A stretch of 64,000 bases of DNA, from the NCBI GenBank assembly GCA_019637295.1, contig JAHBVX010000003.1:496001-560000 (forward strand). Direction: 5' to 3'. The notes under the pieces were generated by a model, which worked only from the letters and a program-made list of their open reading frames with translations, was not told where the DNA came from and did no database searches. Within the stretch, counting starts at the first letter, position 1, and every line of letters starts with the position of its first letter. The position numbers were made by a program, and so were the translations under genes. This document shows positions 17,939 through 25,958 of the stretch, piece by piece. Source of the DNA: Polyangiaceae bacterium (GTDB lineage: Bacteria > Myxococcota_A > Polyangia > Polyangiales > Polyangiaceae).

Positions 17939-17982
17939 TGGGAACGCGACGCTCCCGCGTCGAGCCGACACTCGAAAGTCCC

Positions 17983-18825
17983 ATGGACCCTCTCGCCAAG
18001 GCCGCCGCGCTGTGCGCGACCCTCGCCGCGCTCTCCGCGGCGGCAGAGCGCGGATCGCTGCCGCGTGCGGTGAGCCCCCAAGCGAGCGAGACCGGGGGCG
18101 TGGACGATGCCCTCTCGAGCGCGTGTCCGGCGGGCACGCTTCCGGACGGCAACGCGTGCGTGCCGGTCCCCGAGCAAGCCGCCGGCGCGGAGGAGCTCAG
18201 CGCGGAGCAGAACACGCATCGAGATCGGCTGGGGCGCTGGGTGGTGTACGAGCAGATCCCCCGCCGGCCCGAGCGGCCCGCGGACTACCGCGCCTACCGC
18301 TACCCGGTGCCGCTGCGTGACGGGCAACGCTTCGTGTCGAGCGGCTACGATCTGCACTTGCCCAGCGCGTCCCAGCGCCGGGGCGCACACCTCAAGGCCG
18401 TGGGTCACGGCGGGATCGACATTTCGCAAGCTCGCGGCACCGAGGTGCGCATCGTCGATCTCGAGCACCAGGTGGGCGACGCCGAGGTGGTGCTCTCCGG
18501 CGAGCTGTTCGGTAACTCGGTTGTCACCCGTCACGCGGTGCGCGAGGGCGGGCAGCTGCGGGAGTACCTGGTCATCTACGGCCACCTCGACGGCCAGGCG
18601 CCCGGGCTGCGCGCCGGCATGAACCTGCGGGAAGGGTCGCTGGTGGGCTTCGTGGGCGACAGCGGCAGCCCTGGTGACGTCCACCTGCACCTCGAGGTGC
18701 GTCGCGTCCGCGACGGCGTGGCCGTCAAGGGTCTCGCCCCCCGGCAGCTGGTGCACAACGCGCGCACGGTGGTGTGCGATCCGCGCAACGTGCTGCCCCT
18801 GCTCAACGCGACTCGTACACCTTGA
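17983..18825 (+). CDS. M23-family peptidase (LytM-type), secreted
   Basis: 280 aa with a weak N-terminal export signal (LAKAAALCATLAALSAAA). The peptidase domain carries the zinc ligands of family M23: GHGGIDIS (HxxxD, near residue 146) and the HLHLEV (HxH) motif, preceded by GFVGDSGSPGDV. YLVIYGHLDGQ corresponds to the conserved YGHL strand. Such enzymes cleave peptidoglycan cross-bridges or act as inactive activators of amidases; all ligands seem present here, so activity is plausible. The 3' end overlaps the convergent phosphatase gene by 23 bases. Confidence 0.85.
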   Translation: MDPLAKAAALCATLAALSAAAERGSLPRAVSPQASETGGVDDALSSACPAGTLPDGNACVPVPEQAAGAEELSAEQNTHRDRLGRWVVYEQIPRRPERPADYRAYRYPVPLRDGQRFVSSGYDLHLPSASQRRGAHLKAVGHGGIDISQARGTEVRIVDLEHQVGDAEVVLSGELFGNSVVTRHAVREGGQLREYLVIYGHLDGQAPGLRAGMNLREGSLVGFVGDSGSPGDVHLHLEVRRVRDGVAVKGLAPRQLVHNARTVVCDPRNVLPLLNATRTP

Positions 18826-19552
18826 ACGCCGGCAGCTCGAGGGCCGTGAGGAACCCGCTCTTGCCGGCGCCCGTGTCGATCGCCGTCACGTGCTTGCCCG
18901 CCCACAGATCCGTCGGATCCTCCGGCGTGAACTGGGACAGCTCCTGCGGCAGGTAGTCCGTAGCGGTGTGACCGACGACCACGTGCTTGCCATCGTACTC
19001 GCGGAAGAACTTCTGCGAGCGTGTCCAGAGCAGCGCCGTCTTGGGCTCCGTCTCGCTCGGGTGCAGGAAGCGCCCCTCGCGCTCGATGAGGCCTGCGTGG
19101 ACGTAGATGCCGTACTCGTCCTCGTAGAAGTAGGGCAGCCCTTCCATCCACTCCACCACGTCCTCCGGCAAGAACCTTCCGTACATCAACGACTCGAGCT
19201 CGTGCTTCTTGGGCAGCTCGCCGAGCACTGGCTGCGGCTCACCCAGGAACGAGCGCATGGCCGCCAGGCAGCCGTTGGGCGGCGGCAGCACGAACTCGGG
19301 CCAGCCCTCCCGGCGCGCGCGCAGCCAGCCGTCCTCGTGATTGCCCCGCAGACACACCACGCGGCAGCCAACGTCCCGCTCCAGGGCTCGCACCACGCGC
19401 ACCACCTCCGCCGACTGCGGACCGCGATCCACGTAGTCGCCCAGGAACACGAGGGTGTCTTCCTCGGCTACCAGCGGCAGCTTCTGGATCAGCGCGCGCA
19501 GCGCGACGAGATCCCCGTGGATGTCCCCGATGGCGAAGGTGCGATGAGCCAC
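18803..19552 (-). CDS. PPP-family Ser/Thr phosphatase-like metallophosphoesterase
   Basis: 249 aa starting with GTG so that the protein opens AHRTFAIGDIHGD, as usual in the family; an ATG 12 codons further up (19588) is possible. Metal-site motifs are complete: GDIHG, GDYVDRGPQS, CLRGNHED, then IYVHAGL and VVVGHTATD. The closing AIDTGAGKSGFLTALEL is typical of PrpA/ApaH-like bacterial phosphatases. Compared with the gene at 8371-9063 this protein has the full GDYVDRGP motif of true protein phosphatases, so a phosphoprotein substrate is the better guess; Hanks-type kinases are present in the genome (42256-43764). Confidence 0.88.
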   Translation of the reverse strand: MAHRTFAIGDIHGDLVALRALIQKLPLVAEEDTLVFLGDYVDRGPQSAEVVRVVRALERDVGCRVVCLRGNHEDGWLRARREGWPEFVLPPPNGCLAAMRSFLGEPQPVLGELPKKHELESLMYGRFLPEDVVEWMEGLPYFYEDEYGIYVHAGLIEREGRFLHPSETEPKTALLWTRSQKFFREYDGKHVVVGHTATDYLPQELSQFTPEDPTDLWAGKHVTAIDTGAGKSGFLTALELPAFKVYESR

Positions 19553-19698
19553 GCAAACCGACCATAGCGTTGTCCGCGGCGGAATCAATGCGCTGCGGGC
19601 GCTCCCGCCGGTGGACCTGACAGCGACAGCGGCGCCCGGGCTTTGCGGCGATTCACGCCGCGCACGTCCAGACCACTAGTCATCTCCCCGGCGGCAGG

Positions 19699-19728
19699 TT
19701 GCTGTCACCCGGCCATCTGATCTAGGGT
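19699..19728 (+). promoter_or_regulatory. Promoter of the OmpR-type response regulator
   Basis: TTGCTG (19699-19704), 18 bases, TAGGGT (19723-19728); transcription would begin about 12 bases before the ATG. Spacer length and the TAG-type -10 match the mraZ promoter. Confidence 0.4.
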
Positions 19729-19746
19729 TTTGCGCGCGAGCCTGCG

Positions 19747-20433
19747 ATGGAGCCCAAGAAGACCATCCTGGTGATCGAGGACGAGCCCCACATCATCCTC
19801 GGCCTGAAGGACGCCCTGGAGTTCGAGGGCTTCCGGGTGGTCTCCGCTAGCCGGGGCAAGGACGGCATCGCTCAGGCCCGAGCCGAGCGACCCCACGTCG
19901 TGCTACTCGACCTGATGCTGCCGGATCTGAACGGCTACCAAGTGTGCGAGGAGCTGCGCCGCCTCGACGCCTTCATGCCCATCATCATGCTCACCGCGCG
20001 CAGCCAAGAGTCGGACAAGATCCGTGGGCTCGACGCGGGGGCGGACGACTACGTCACCAAGCCCTTCAGCGTGGGCGAGCTCATCGCGCGCATCCGCGCG
20101 CTGTTCCGCCGCATCAGCCGCCCGAGCGAGACCCTCACCTTCAAGGTGGGTGACGCCACCGTCAACGTCACCGCGCACACCGTGGAGCGGGCCGGCACCA
20201 CGGACAGCCTGAGCTTCTACGAGGTGGAGCTGCTGCGCTTCCTGCACGAGCGGCTCGGTCAGCCCGTCAGCCGCGACGAGATCCTGAACAAGGTCTGGGG
20301 CCTCGAGGCCAGCCCCACCAACCGCACCATCGACAACTACGTCGTGAAGCTGCGTCGCAAGGTCGAGGCCCAGCCGGACCGCCCGGAGCACATCCTGACG
20401 GTGTACGGCTACGGCTACAAGCTGGTGCCTTGA
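19747..20433 (+). CDS. OmpR/PhoB-family response regulator (orphan)
   Basis: 228 aa. The receiver domain has the acidic pair in VIEDEPH, the phospho-acceptor Asp in VVLLDLMLPD (near residue 56), Thr in MLTARS and Lys in YVTKPFS. The winged-helix effector domain contains LSFYEVELLRFL, the recognition helix region NRTIDNYVVKLRRKVE and the wing HILTVYGYGYKL. No histidine kinase gene is adjacent, so the partner is unknown. The gene is followed by a strong hairpin shared with the convergent neighbour. Confidence 0.95.
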   Translation: MEPKKTILVIEDEPHIILGLKDALEFEGFRVVSASRGKDGIAQARAERPHVVLLDLMLPDLNGYQVCEELRRLDAFMPIIMLTARSQESDKIRGLDAGADDYVTKPFSVGELIARIRALFRRISRPSETLTFKVGDATVNVTAHTVERAGTTDSLSFYEVELLRFLHERLGQPVSRDEILNKVWGLEASPTNRTIDNYVVKLRRKVEAQPDRPEHILTVYGYGYKLVP

Positions 20434-20481
20434 GGTTGCGCGCTCGCGCGCCGGAACCGCGCCGCACCGACAAAAGACGCG

Positions 20482-20513
20482 CGGGGCAGCGAGCCTAGTG
20501 GCCGGCTGCCCCG
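20482..20513. terminator. Bidirectional hairpin between convergent genes
   Basis: Perfect 9-base arms CGGGGCAGC (20482-20490) and GCTGCCCCG (20505-20513) with a 14-base loop, midway between the response regulator stop and the opposite-strand lipoprotein stop. There is no T-tract on either strand, as is common in very GC-rich genomes. Confidence 0.5.
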
Positions 20514-20535
20514 ATGCGTCGTGTGGCGTCGTGGT

Positions 20536-22782
20536 CTACAGCGGGCTGCCGAGGCAGGCGATGAAGACGATGGAGCCGTTCTGCGGCGTGTTGTCACCCA
20601 CGAAGCGGAGCTGGCGCTGCGGGCTGCAGTCCTTGACCAGCTCGGGGTTACCCACGCCTTGCTCCGGATCGATGTAGCACCAGCCGATGGTGCCGCCGCT
20701 GACGTTGACGTCGTTCTTGCAGGAGTCACCGGCCAGGCCGATGCCACACAGGCACCAGTTGGCCGTGTCGCAGGGGCGACCGTCGACGGACTTGGGGCCG
20801 CACAGGTTCTCGCGGCGCAGGCCGTCGAGCACGGGCTTGATGAGCTTCTCGTCCGGCGCCGAGCGATTGGCGGCGGGGTTGCAGCCGCCGCAGCCCGTGG
20901 GCGGCGCGGGCACGGCCTCGACGATGGCGCACTGGGGCTCGCCGGCTTCGTTGATGGTCACCGGGCGGGTCAGACACGCGCCCGCTAGCTTGGCCTTCAG
21001 GCGATCGATGATGGCGTTGACCGCGGGGTTGTAGCCGTAGCCGGCGCTGGTCTTGTCCGCGTTCTGGCTGTCCTTGGGGCAGATGGACGCGGGGATGGCG
21101 TTGCCGGCGTTGACGTTGTTGAAGTCCCGCAGCACCTCGAGCTGGCGCAGGCCCGGGTAGGCCTTGGCGTAGCGCTGAATCGAGGTGAAGTTCGCGCCGT
21201 CGTAGCACAGCGGGCTCTTGCCGTTGATGCCGGCGTTGTTGCAGTCGCAGCCGCCGGTGGCGCCGGAGCAGTCGCGAGTCTGCGGCAGCGGGAAGATGCA
21301 GGCGAACTGCAGATCGTTCGGGCCGTTGTTGCCGCCCGCCGCGGCGATGTCCCACTCGTGGCCGTGGTAGGGATCCGTGTTCGGCGTGGCGAAGGTGGGC
21401 AGGCCCGGACGCGGCCCGGGCTGCTCGACCATGTGCGGGTCGCCGGGGGGCTGGTGGCCCGCCTTGGTGATCTTCGACCAGTCGACCTGGTTGGCGTCGA
21501 GGTAGCGCAGGGGCACGCCGGGCGCCTGTGTGTCTGGGGTGGCCAGGAGCTGCCAGGGCACGCCGACGACGCCCGCGAGGAACACGAGGCTCGGATCGCG
21601 GGACACGCCGCCGCCGGTGGCGAACAGCGGGTTCGGAGTCGGAGCGCCGGTGCGATCCGAGATGGACGGGCTGTTCAGGCCCTGCACGTAGCGGTTGGCC
21701 GGGTACAGGAAGTCCACGCCGAAGCGGCGCTTCTGCTCCCAGCAGCGCAGGTTCACGTGGTCCTCCGTGGCCGGGTAGGCCTGGCCCTCGCAGCCGGAGC
21801 CACCCACACCGCAGGAGGTGCACGCGGGGCTGTCGGGATCCGTCTCGCAGGCCGGGGTTGCCTTGGGCAGACCGGCGTTGCCGAGGGTGACGAGCCAGCT
21901 CTGGCCGTCCGCGCGGATGGAGCAGTCGTTCTCGTCCGAGAGCATCACGACGGCGACGAGGGAGTCGGGCCGCAGGAACTGCTGGCGCTGCGCGAGCACG
22001 ACGTTGTCCGCACAGAAGGTGTTGATGCAGGTGCCGTTGGCGCCGCAGGGCGACCCCTCGCCCTCGCAGCGCAGCGCGGTGGTGAAGGCGCCCTCCTTGA
22101 TGACGCTCTCGGGGGGCTGGGGATCGATGAGGAAGCGGTACCAGGCCTCGAGAGAGGCCTCGTAGCCGCAGCCCGACTCGCCGGCCTTGATCACGTGCTC
22201 GGTGAACTCGGTGATGAGCGTGCCGGAGCCGGCCTGATCCACCGGATCGGTGTCCGGGTTCCACTTGAGGAAGGGCAGGTTCTCGTGGTTCTGGGTGATC
22301 GCGCGCACCGAGCCGACCAGGCGACCCTTGTCGTCCTGGCCCTCGGCGCCGCTGGAGCAGGTGTCGCCGCCGAAGGAGCCGAGGGCGGAGGTGACCACGC
22401 CCAAGTGGATGTCACGGATCGGCGGGAACTCGGGCTCGCCGTTGGCGCAGGTCGGGTTCGCGCTGCCGCCCACGGGCTGCTTGGTCGTCGAGTCCACGCA
22501 GATGGGGGTCACCAAGCGACCAACGAGCGCAGGCACTGCGTCAGCGAGGATGGCCTGCTTGTCGGCCATGGAGATGGAGTTGTCGATCATGAACAGCATG
22601 TCGATCTTGTTGACCGAGTCCTGCCGGATCTGATCCACGATCACGTTGGTCGTGTTGGGCGTCGCCGGGGACACCGGCCGGTCGAGACAGCCCGAGGTGA
22701 GCGCGGCCATCGCCGCCACCGACCCGAGCCCCAAAACGCCAGCGCGAACGATGCGCGTGGACAGGGACGAACGCTTCTTCAT
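20536..22782 (-). CDS. Secreted lipoprotein with von Willebrand A domain
   Basis: 748 aa. The signal MKKRSSLSTRIV ends in the lipobox LTSGC. Soon after, DMLFMIDNSISM carries the MIDAS DxSxS motif of a von Willebrand A domain, and VVMLSDENDCS may provide a further metal-site acidic residue. The rest is Cys-rich (CGANGTCINTFC, CDCNNAGINGKSPLCYD, CGGCNPAANR), so many disulfides are likely and the protein should be on the cell surface. ATG at 22782 has AAGGAG eight bases upstream. Proteins of this layout are common and often multicopy in Polyangia; the ligand is unknown. Confidence 0.85.
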   Translation of the reverse strand: MKKRSSLSTRIVRAGVLGLGSVAAMAALTSGCLDRPVSPATPNTTNVIVDQIRQDSVNKIDMLFMIDNSISMADKQAILADAVPALVGRLVTPICVDSTTKQPVGGSANPTCANGEPEFPPIRDIHLGVVTSALGSFGGDTCSSGAEGQDDKGRLVGSVRAITQNHENLPFLKWNPDTDPVDQAGSGTLITEFTEHVIKAGESGCGYEASLEAWYRFLIDPQPPESVIKEGAFTTALRCEGEGSPCGANGTCINTFCADNVVLAQRQQFLRPDSLVAVVMLSDENDCSIRADGQSWLVTLGNAGLPKATPACETDPDSPACTSCGVGGSGCEGQAYPATEDHVNLRCWEQKRRFGVDFLYPANRYVQGLNSPSISDRTGAPTPNPLFATGGGVSRDPSLVFLAGVVGVPWQLLATPDTQAPGVPLRYLDANQVDWSKITKAGHQPPGDPHMVEQPGPRPGLPTFATPNTDPYHGHEWDIAAAGGNNGPNDLQFACIFPLPQTRDCSGATGGCDCNNAGINGKSPLCYDGANFTSIQRYAKAYPGLRQLEVLRDFNNVNAGNAIPASICPKDSQNADKTSAGYGYNPAVNAIIDRLKAKLAGACLTRPVTINEAGEPQCAIVEAVPAPPTGCGGCNPAANRSAPDEKLIKPVLDGLRRENLCGPKSVDGRPCDTANWCLCGIGLAGDSCKNDVNVSGGTIGWCYIDPEQGVGNPELVKDCSPQRQLRFVGDNTPQNGSIVFIACLGSPL

Positions 22783-22861
22783 CACGACGACTCCTTGATG
22801 CTCTCGGATCCTGGGCTGCACGCCCCCGCGGACGCGCGCCCGTGACCCGAGCAATGGGGCC

Positions 22862-22875
22862 CCCCACCGGTGGGG
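22862..22875. repeat. 14-base palindrome in the leader of the vWA lipoprotein gene
   Basis: CCCCACC followed by its exact complement GGTGGGG. It lies about 80 bases before the start codon, between the GACTATAGTGG element (22922-22932) and the gene, so it may be an operator or mRNA hairpin. The whole region 22783-23429 has no gene: it holds this palindrome, the promoter-like element and the repeat array described next. Confidence 0.35.
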
Positions 22876-22963
22876 AACCCCGGGCTGAAATACTCAGTGC
22901 CCCGAGCGTAAGTGCCCGGGACCACTATAGTCAATCGGCGCGTCACGGTGGCCCGGTCCCGTA

Positions 22964-22977
22964 CGGACGACTGTCCG
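22964..22977. repeat. Isolated GGAC-GACT-GTCC inverted repeat
   Basis: CGGAC-GACT-GTCCG, a 14-base inverted repeat with 4-base centre. It is of the same type as the array at 23167-23369 but with a different loop; a similar RACT-loop copy (GGAC-AACT-GTCC) precedes the array at 25489, so each of the two arrays around uvrC has one RACT-type copy on its left. Confidence 0.6.
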
Positions 22978-23166
22978 GTCGAGGGGCGGGGCTGAGGCCC
23001 GGAGCGGGCAAGACCAGAGGGGCGCATGCCTACCAGGAGAGCAAGCCCCGTGCCCTCGGCTACCCGCACTTTTCGCCCAGGTCACCGCAGCCCGGCGCCA
23101 ACTGGGTTGCCCGCGACCGCCCCCGCCGCCAACGCCGGCTCGGGGCCCCTCTCCCCAAACACCGCA

Positions 23167-23369
23167 CGGACATCCGTCCCCATCGGGCGAGCGAACCCAC
23201 GGACATCCGTCCCGTCGAGCGAGCGACCACCCACGGACCCACCCACGGCACGGACACCCACGGACATCCGTCCCGTCGAGCGAGCGACCACCCACGGACC
23301 CACCCACGGCACGGACACCCACGGACATCCGTCCCGTCGAGCGAGCGACCACCCACGGACATCCGTCCC
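23167..23369 (-). repeat. Array A of GGAC-GGAT-GTCC repeats, 3' of uvrC
   Basis: Five perfect copies, at 23168, 23201, 23262, 23323 and 23357 (minus-strand sense GGACGGATGTCC). Step lengths are 33, 61, 61 and 34 bases; the two 61-base units are nearly exact tandem copies. The spacers contain CGAGCGAGCGACCACCCACG. On the minus strand the core is preceded by CTCGACGG, also found before the last copy of array D. No plausible gene fits here: all open frames are Pro/His/Arg-rich translations of the repeat. Confidence 0.85.
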
Positions 23370-23429
23370 GTCGAGCGAGGGAACCTCCCCGCCTACTTGC
23401 GGAAGCGCCGTTTCCGCGCCGGACCGACC

Positions 23430-25322
23430 TCAGCTGGCACCGGTGGCAAGGTGCTGGCGGAGGGAGCGCAGCTTCTTCTCGGTCATGCCGGGGACGGCCA
23501 GGAGCTGCTCGTCGGACGCGGAGCGGATGTGGGCGATGGAGCCAAGCTGCGAGAGCAGGGCGGTGCGGAGCTTGGGGCCGATTCCAGCGACGGCGTCCAG
23601 CTCGGAGCGGAGGCGCTTGGCGGAGCCCACCTTCTTGCGGCCGCGGTTGGCGAAGCGGTGGGCCTCGTCGCGTGCGCGAGCGAGCAGGAAGAGCTCGGGG
23701 CTGTTCGCTCGCAGCGCGACGGGGTTCTTCTGTCCCGGGAGGTAGACGCGATCGACGAGCTTCTCGCCCAGCGCGGTCTCGCGCTCCTTGGCGAGGCCGA
23801 CGATGGCTAGATCGTGCAGTCCGAGATCCTGAGCTGCCGTGAGCGCCACCGCGAGCTGCCCGCGACCACCATCGACGACGAATAGATCCGGGAGCTCCCA
23901 CTCGACGTCGGGGCCCTTCGCATCCGCGTCACGTCCGCGACGGAAGCGACGCGAGAGCACTTCCATCATCGCAGCGTAGTCGTCGCCGTCGTTGACTGTC
24001 TTGACGTGAAAGGTTCGGTAGCGCTTCTTGTCGAGCGCGCCATCCCGCAGCGCAACGATGGCGCCGACGGTGTCGCTACCGCCTAGGTGGGAGATGTCAC
24101 AGCACTCGATGCGCCGTGGCAGAGACGGAAGGCGAAGCTTGTGCTGTAGCCTCGCGAGGCGCTCGTCGATGTCGTCGCTCATACGCCGCTTCTCCTCGAA
24201 GGCGTGCCGAGCGTTGTCGGACGCGAGGCCGAGCAGCGCACGCTTCGGTCCACGTACGGGCGAGAGGAGTTCGACGCGGGCGACGCGACCGTGTCGAAGG
24301 GCGCGTCGCTCCGAGAGCCACTCGGCGACACCTTCGCCCCCTTCAGGGCGAACAGGCACGAGGATCTCGTCCGGGACGAACGCCGCGCCGCGGCCTTCGT
24401 CTCCGTAGTGCTCGCGCAGGAAGGTCGCCACCACCTCGTCGTCCGGCAGCTCGACCCGTGACAAAGAGAAGCTATCTGCATCCACGACGCGGCCGGCACG
24501 CACAGTGAGCAGAGAGAGCTCCACCAGGTCCCCTTCCCGATACAGACCGAGCACGTCCTGGTCTCGGGCGGTGACCATCACGACGCGCTGCGCCTCGCGG
24601 ATCGACTGCACCGCCCGCAGCTGGTCGCGATACGTGGCCGCTCGCTCGTAGTCGAAGGCGTCGCTGGCCTCGGCCATTCGCGCTTCGAGCTCGCGCGTGA
24701 GTTCGTCGTGCCGCGCCTCCAGGAACAGCGCCACTGCGCGGACTTGCTGAGCGTATAGCGCGCGATCCACGTCGTACACGCACGGCGCGGGGCAGCGCTT
24801 GATCTGGTACTGCAGACACGGGCGGCGGCGGCTTCGCAGCTCGCGGTCCGAGCAGGTGCGCAGCTGAAAGTGCTTCTCTACCAGGTGCAGCGTCCGGCGC
24901 GCGGCCGTCGCCGAGTGGTACGGCCCGAAGTAGCGGGCGCCGTCACTGGCGGGGCGCCGCACCAGGTCGAGTCGTGGGAACTCGTGATCCCTCGCGAGCC
25001 GCAGCGTGAGGAACTCCTTGTCATCGCGGAGCTTGACGTTGTAGCGAGGCCGCGTCTCCTTGATGAGGTTGTTCTCGAGGATGGCGGCCTCCTTCTCGGT
25101 CGCGGTAACGATGGTCTCGAGATCGGCCACCTGATCGCGAAGCCAGGGGATGAAACCGCGCACGTCGCTGGAGCCCACCTGGAAGTAGCTCTTGACGCGC
25201 GCGCGCAAGCTCTTGGCTTTGCCAATGTAGAGCGCCGCGCCCGCGGAGTCGCGAAACACGTAGCACCCCGGCCGGGCCGGCAGCGCGGCGAGCTTGCGGG
25301 CGATTGCGTCCGGGGCGACCAT
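23430..25322 (-). CDS. uvrC: Excinuclease ABC subunit C
   Basis: 630 aa, the usual UvrC length. The N-terminal GIY-YIG nuclease domain (PGCYVFRD...ALYIGKAKSLRARV, residues about 17-45) makes the 3' incision. A UVR motif region for UvrB contact lies near residues 200-240. The RNase H-like domain responsible for the 5' incision has ECCDISHLGG and LFVVDGGRGQLAVAL with the catalytic Asp. The C-terminal helix-hairpin-helix pair reads VAGIGPKLRTALLSQLGS and VPGMTEKKLRSL. ATG at 25322 gives the family's standard start a few residues before the GIY-YIG domain. It is flanked on both sides by inverted-repeat arrays; no other repair gene adjoins it. Confidence 0.97.
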   Translation of the reverse strand: MVAPDAIARKLAALPARPGCYVFRDSAGAALYIGKAKSLRARVKSYFQVGSSDVRGFIPWLRDQVADLETIVTATEKEAAILENNLIKETRPRYNVKLRDDKEFLTLRLARDHEFPRLDLVRRPASDGARYFGPYHSATAARRTLHLVEKHFQLRTCSDRELRSRRRPCLQYQIKRCPAPCVYDVDRALYAQQVRAVALFLEARHDELTRELEARMAEASDAFDYERAATYRDQLRAVQSIREAQRVVMVTARDQDVLGLYREGDLVELSLLTVRAGRVVDADSFSLSRVELPDDEVVATFLREHYGDEGRGAAFVPDEILVPVRPEGGEGVAEWLSERRALRHGRVARVELLSPVRGPKRALLGLASDNARHAFEEKRRMSDDIDERLARLQHKLRLPSLPRRIECCDISHLGGSDTVGAIVALRDGALDKKRYRTFHVKTVNDGDDYAAMMEVLSRRFRRGRDADAKGPDVEWELPDLFVVDGGRGQLAVALTAAQDLGLHDLAIVGLAKERETALGEKLVDRVYLPGQKNPVALRANSPELFLLARARDEAHRFANRGRKKVGSAKRLRSELDAVAGIGPKLRTALLSQLGSIAHIRSASDEQLLAVPGMTEKKLRSLRQHLATGAS

Positions 25323-25378
25323 CCGCCGGCAACCTACAACGGGTCTCCGGGGCGCCCCAAGCCGGAGTCGGGACTGAC

Positions 25379-25745
25379 GGACAACTGTCCCCGCAGCGGC
25401 TCCCTCCCCAACCCACCTGCGCGGTCCGGGCGGCCGCTGACCGGCCCGCGCCGCGCTCGGCCACGCCATCCCAGCGCCGGTGCTCCCCGGACATCCGTCC
25501 CGAGCCTACGAGCCCGCGCGCCCACCGCATCATCGCGCCCCGGACATCCGTCCCGAGCCTACGAGCCCGCGCGCCCACCGCGTCATCGCGTCCCGGACAT
25601 CCGTCCCGACTGCTACGCCCGCGGTCTCGCCATCGTCGCTTCACGGACATTTGTCCCCCGTCGTCCGCCGTGCTCGCGCGAGGTGCGTTGCTTCACCGAC
25701 ACATCCGTCCCCATCGTCCCGCCGTGCTCACCCGGACATCCGCCC
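25379..25745 (-). repeat. Array B of GGAC-N4-GTCC repeats, between uvrC and the HNH gene
   Basis: One RACT-type copy (25379-25390), three perfect GGAC-ATCC-GTCC copies (25489, 25542, 25595), one GGAC-ATTT-GTCC (25645), and two degenerate ones (25699, 25734). The step is 53, 53, 50, then about 54 and 35 bases. The first two spacers (CGAGCCTACGAGCCCGCGCG onward) are nearly identical and later ones diverge toward the HNH gene. Minus-strand sense is GGACGGATGTCC, as in array A. The 636 bases from 25323 to 25958 contain this array and the palindrome at 25834 but no credible gene. Confidence 0.8.
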
Positions 25746-25833
25746 CCCGGAGCATCACTCGGCGGCTCGCGTCGCGAACGGTTCACGAACGACAAGCGAC
25801 TACAGCATTCGGCGAGGAGACTCGCGCATCGAG

Positions 25834-25855
25834 GTGCACTCGACGTCGAGTGCAC
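25834..25855. repeat. Perfect 22-base palindrome upstream of the HNH gene
   Basis: Left arm GTGCACTCGAC followed directly by its exact complement GTCGAGTGCAC, no loop. It lies 103 bases before the HNH start. The segment GAGGTGCACTCGAC including the left arm resembles GAGGTCCACTCGAC, which occurs twice in array D (31891 and 31995), differing at one base. It could be an operator, a cruciform or a nuclease target. Confidence 0.75.
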
Positions 25856-25958
25856 TTGAGTTCACGTCACCCAGCGTCGTCCAATCGCGCGCCGAGTTGC
25901 GCGGAACATTCGACGCAGCTCGCATTGACATTGGCGACGCCGAACCCAGGTTCGACGG

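Noticed and set aside
8371-19552. The two PPP phosphoesterases as a recent duplication
   Set aside because: They share only the metal-site motifs; the second has the full GDYVDRGP and different C-terminal parts, so they are old paralogues.
23026-23745. Pro/His/Arg-rich proteins across array A (repeated HPRTHPRHGHPR-type peptides)
   Set aside because: They are translations of the tandem DNA repeat in all frames; no start site and no conserved protein.
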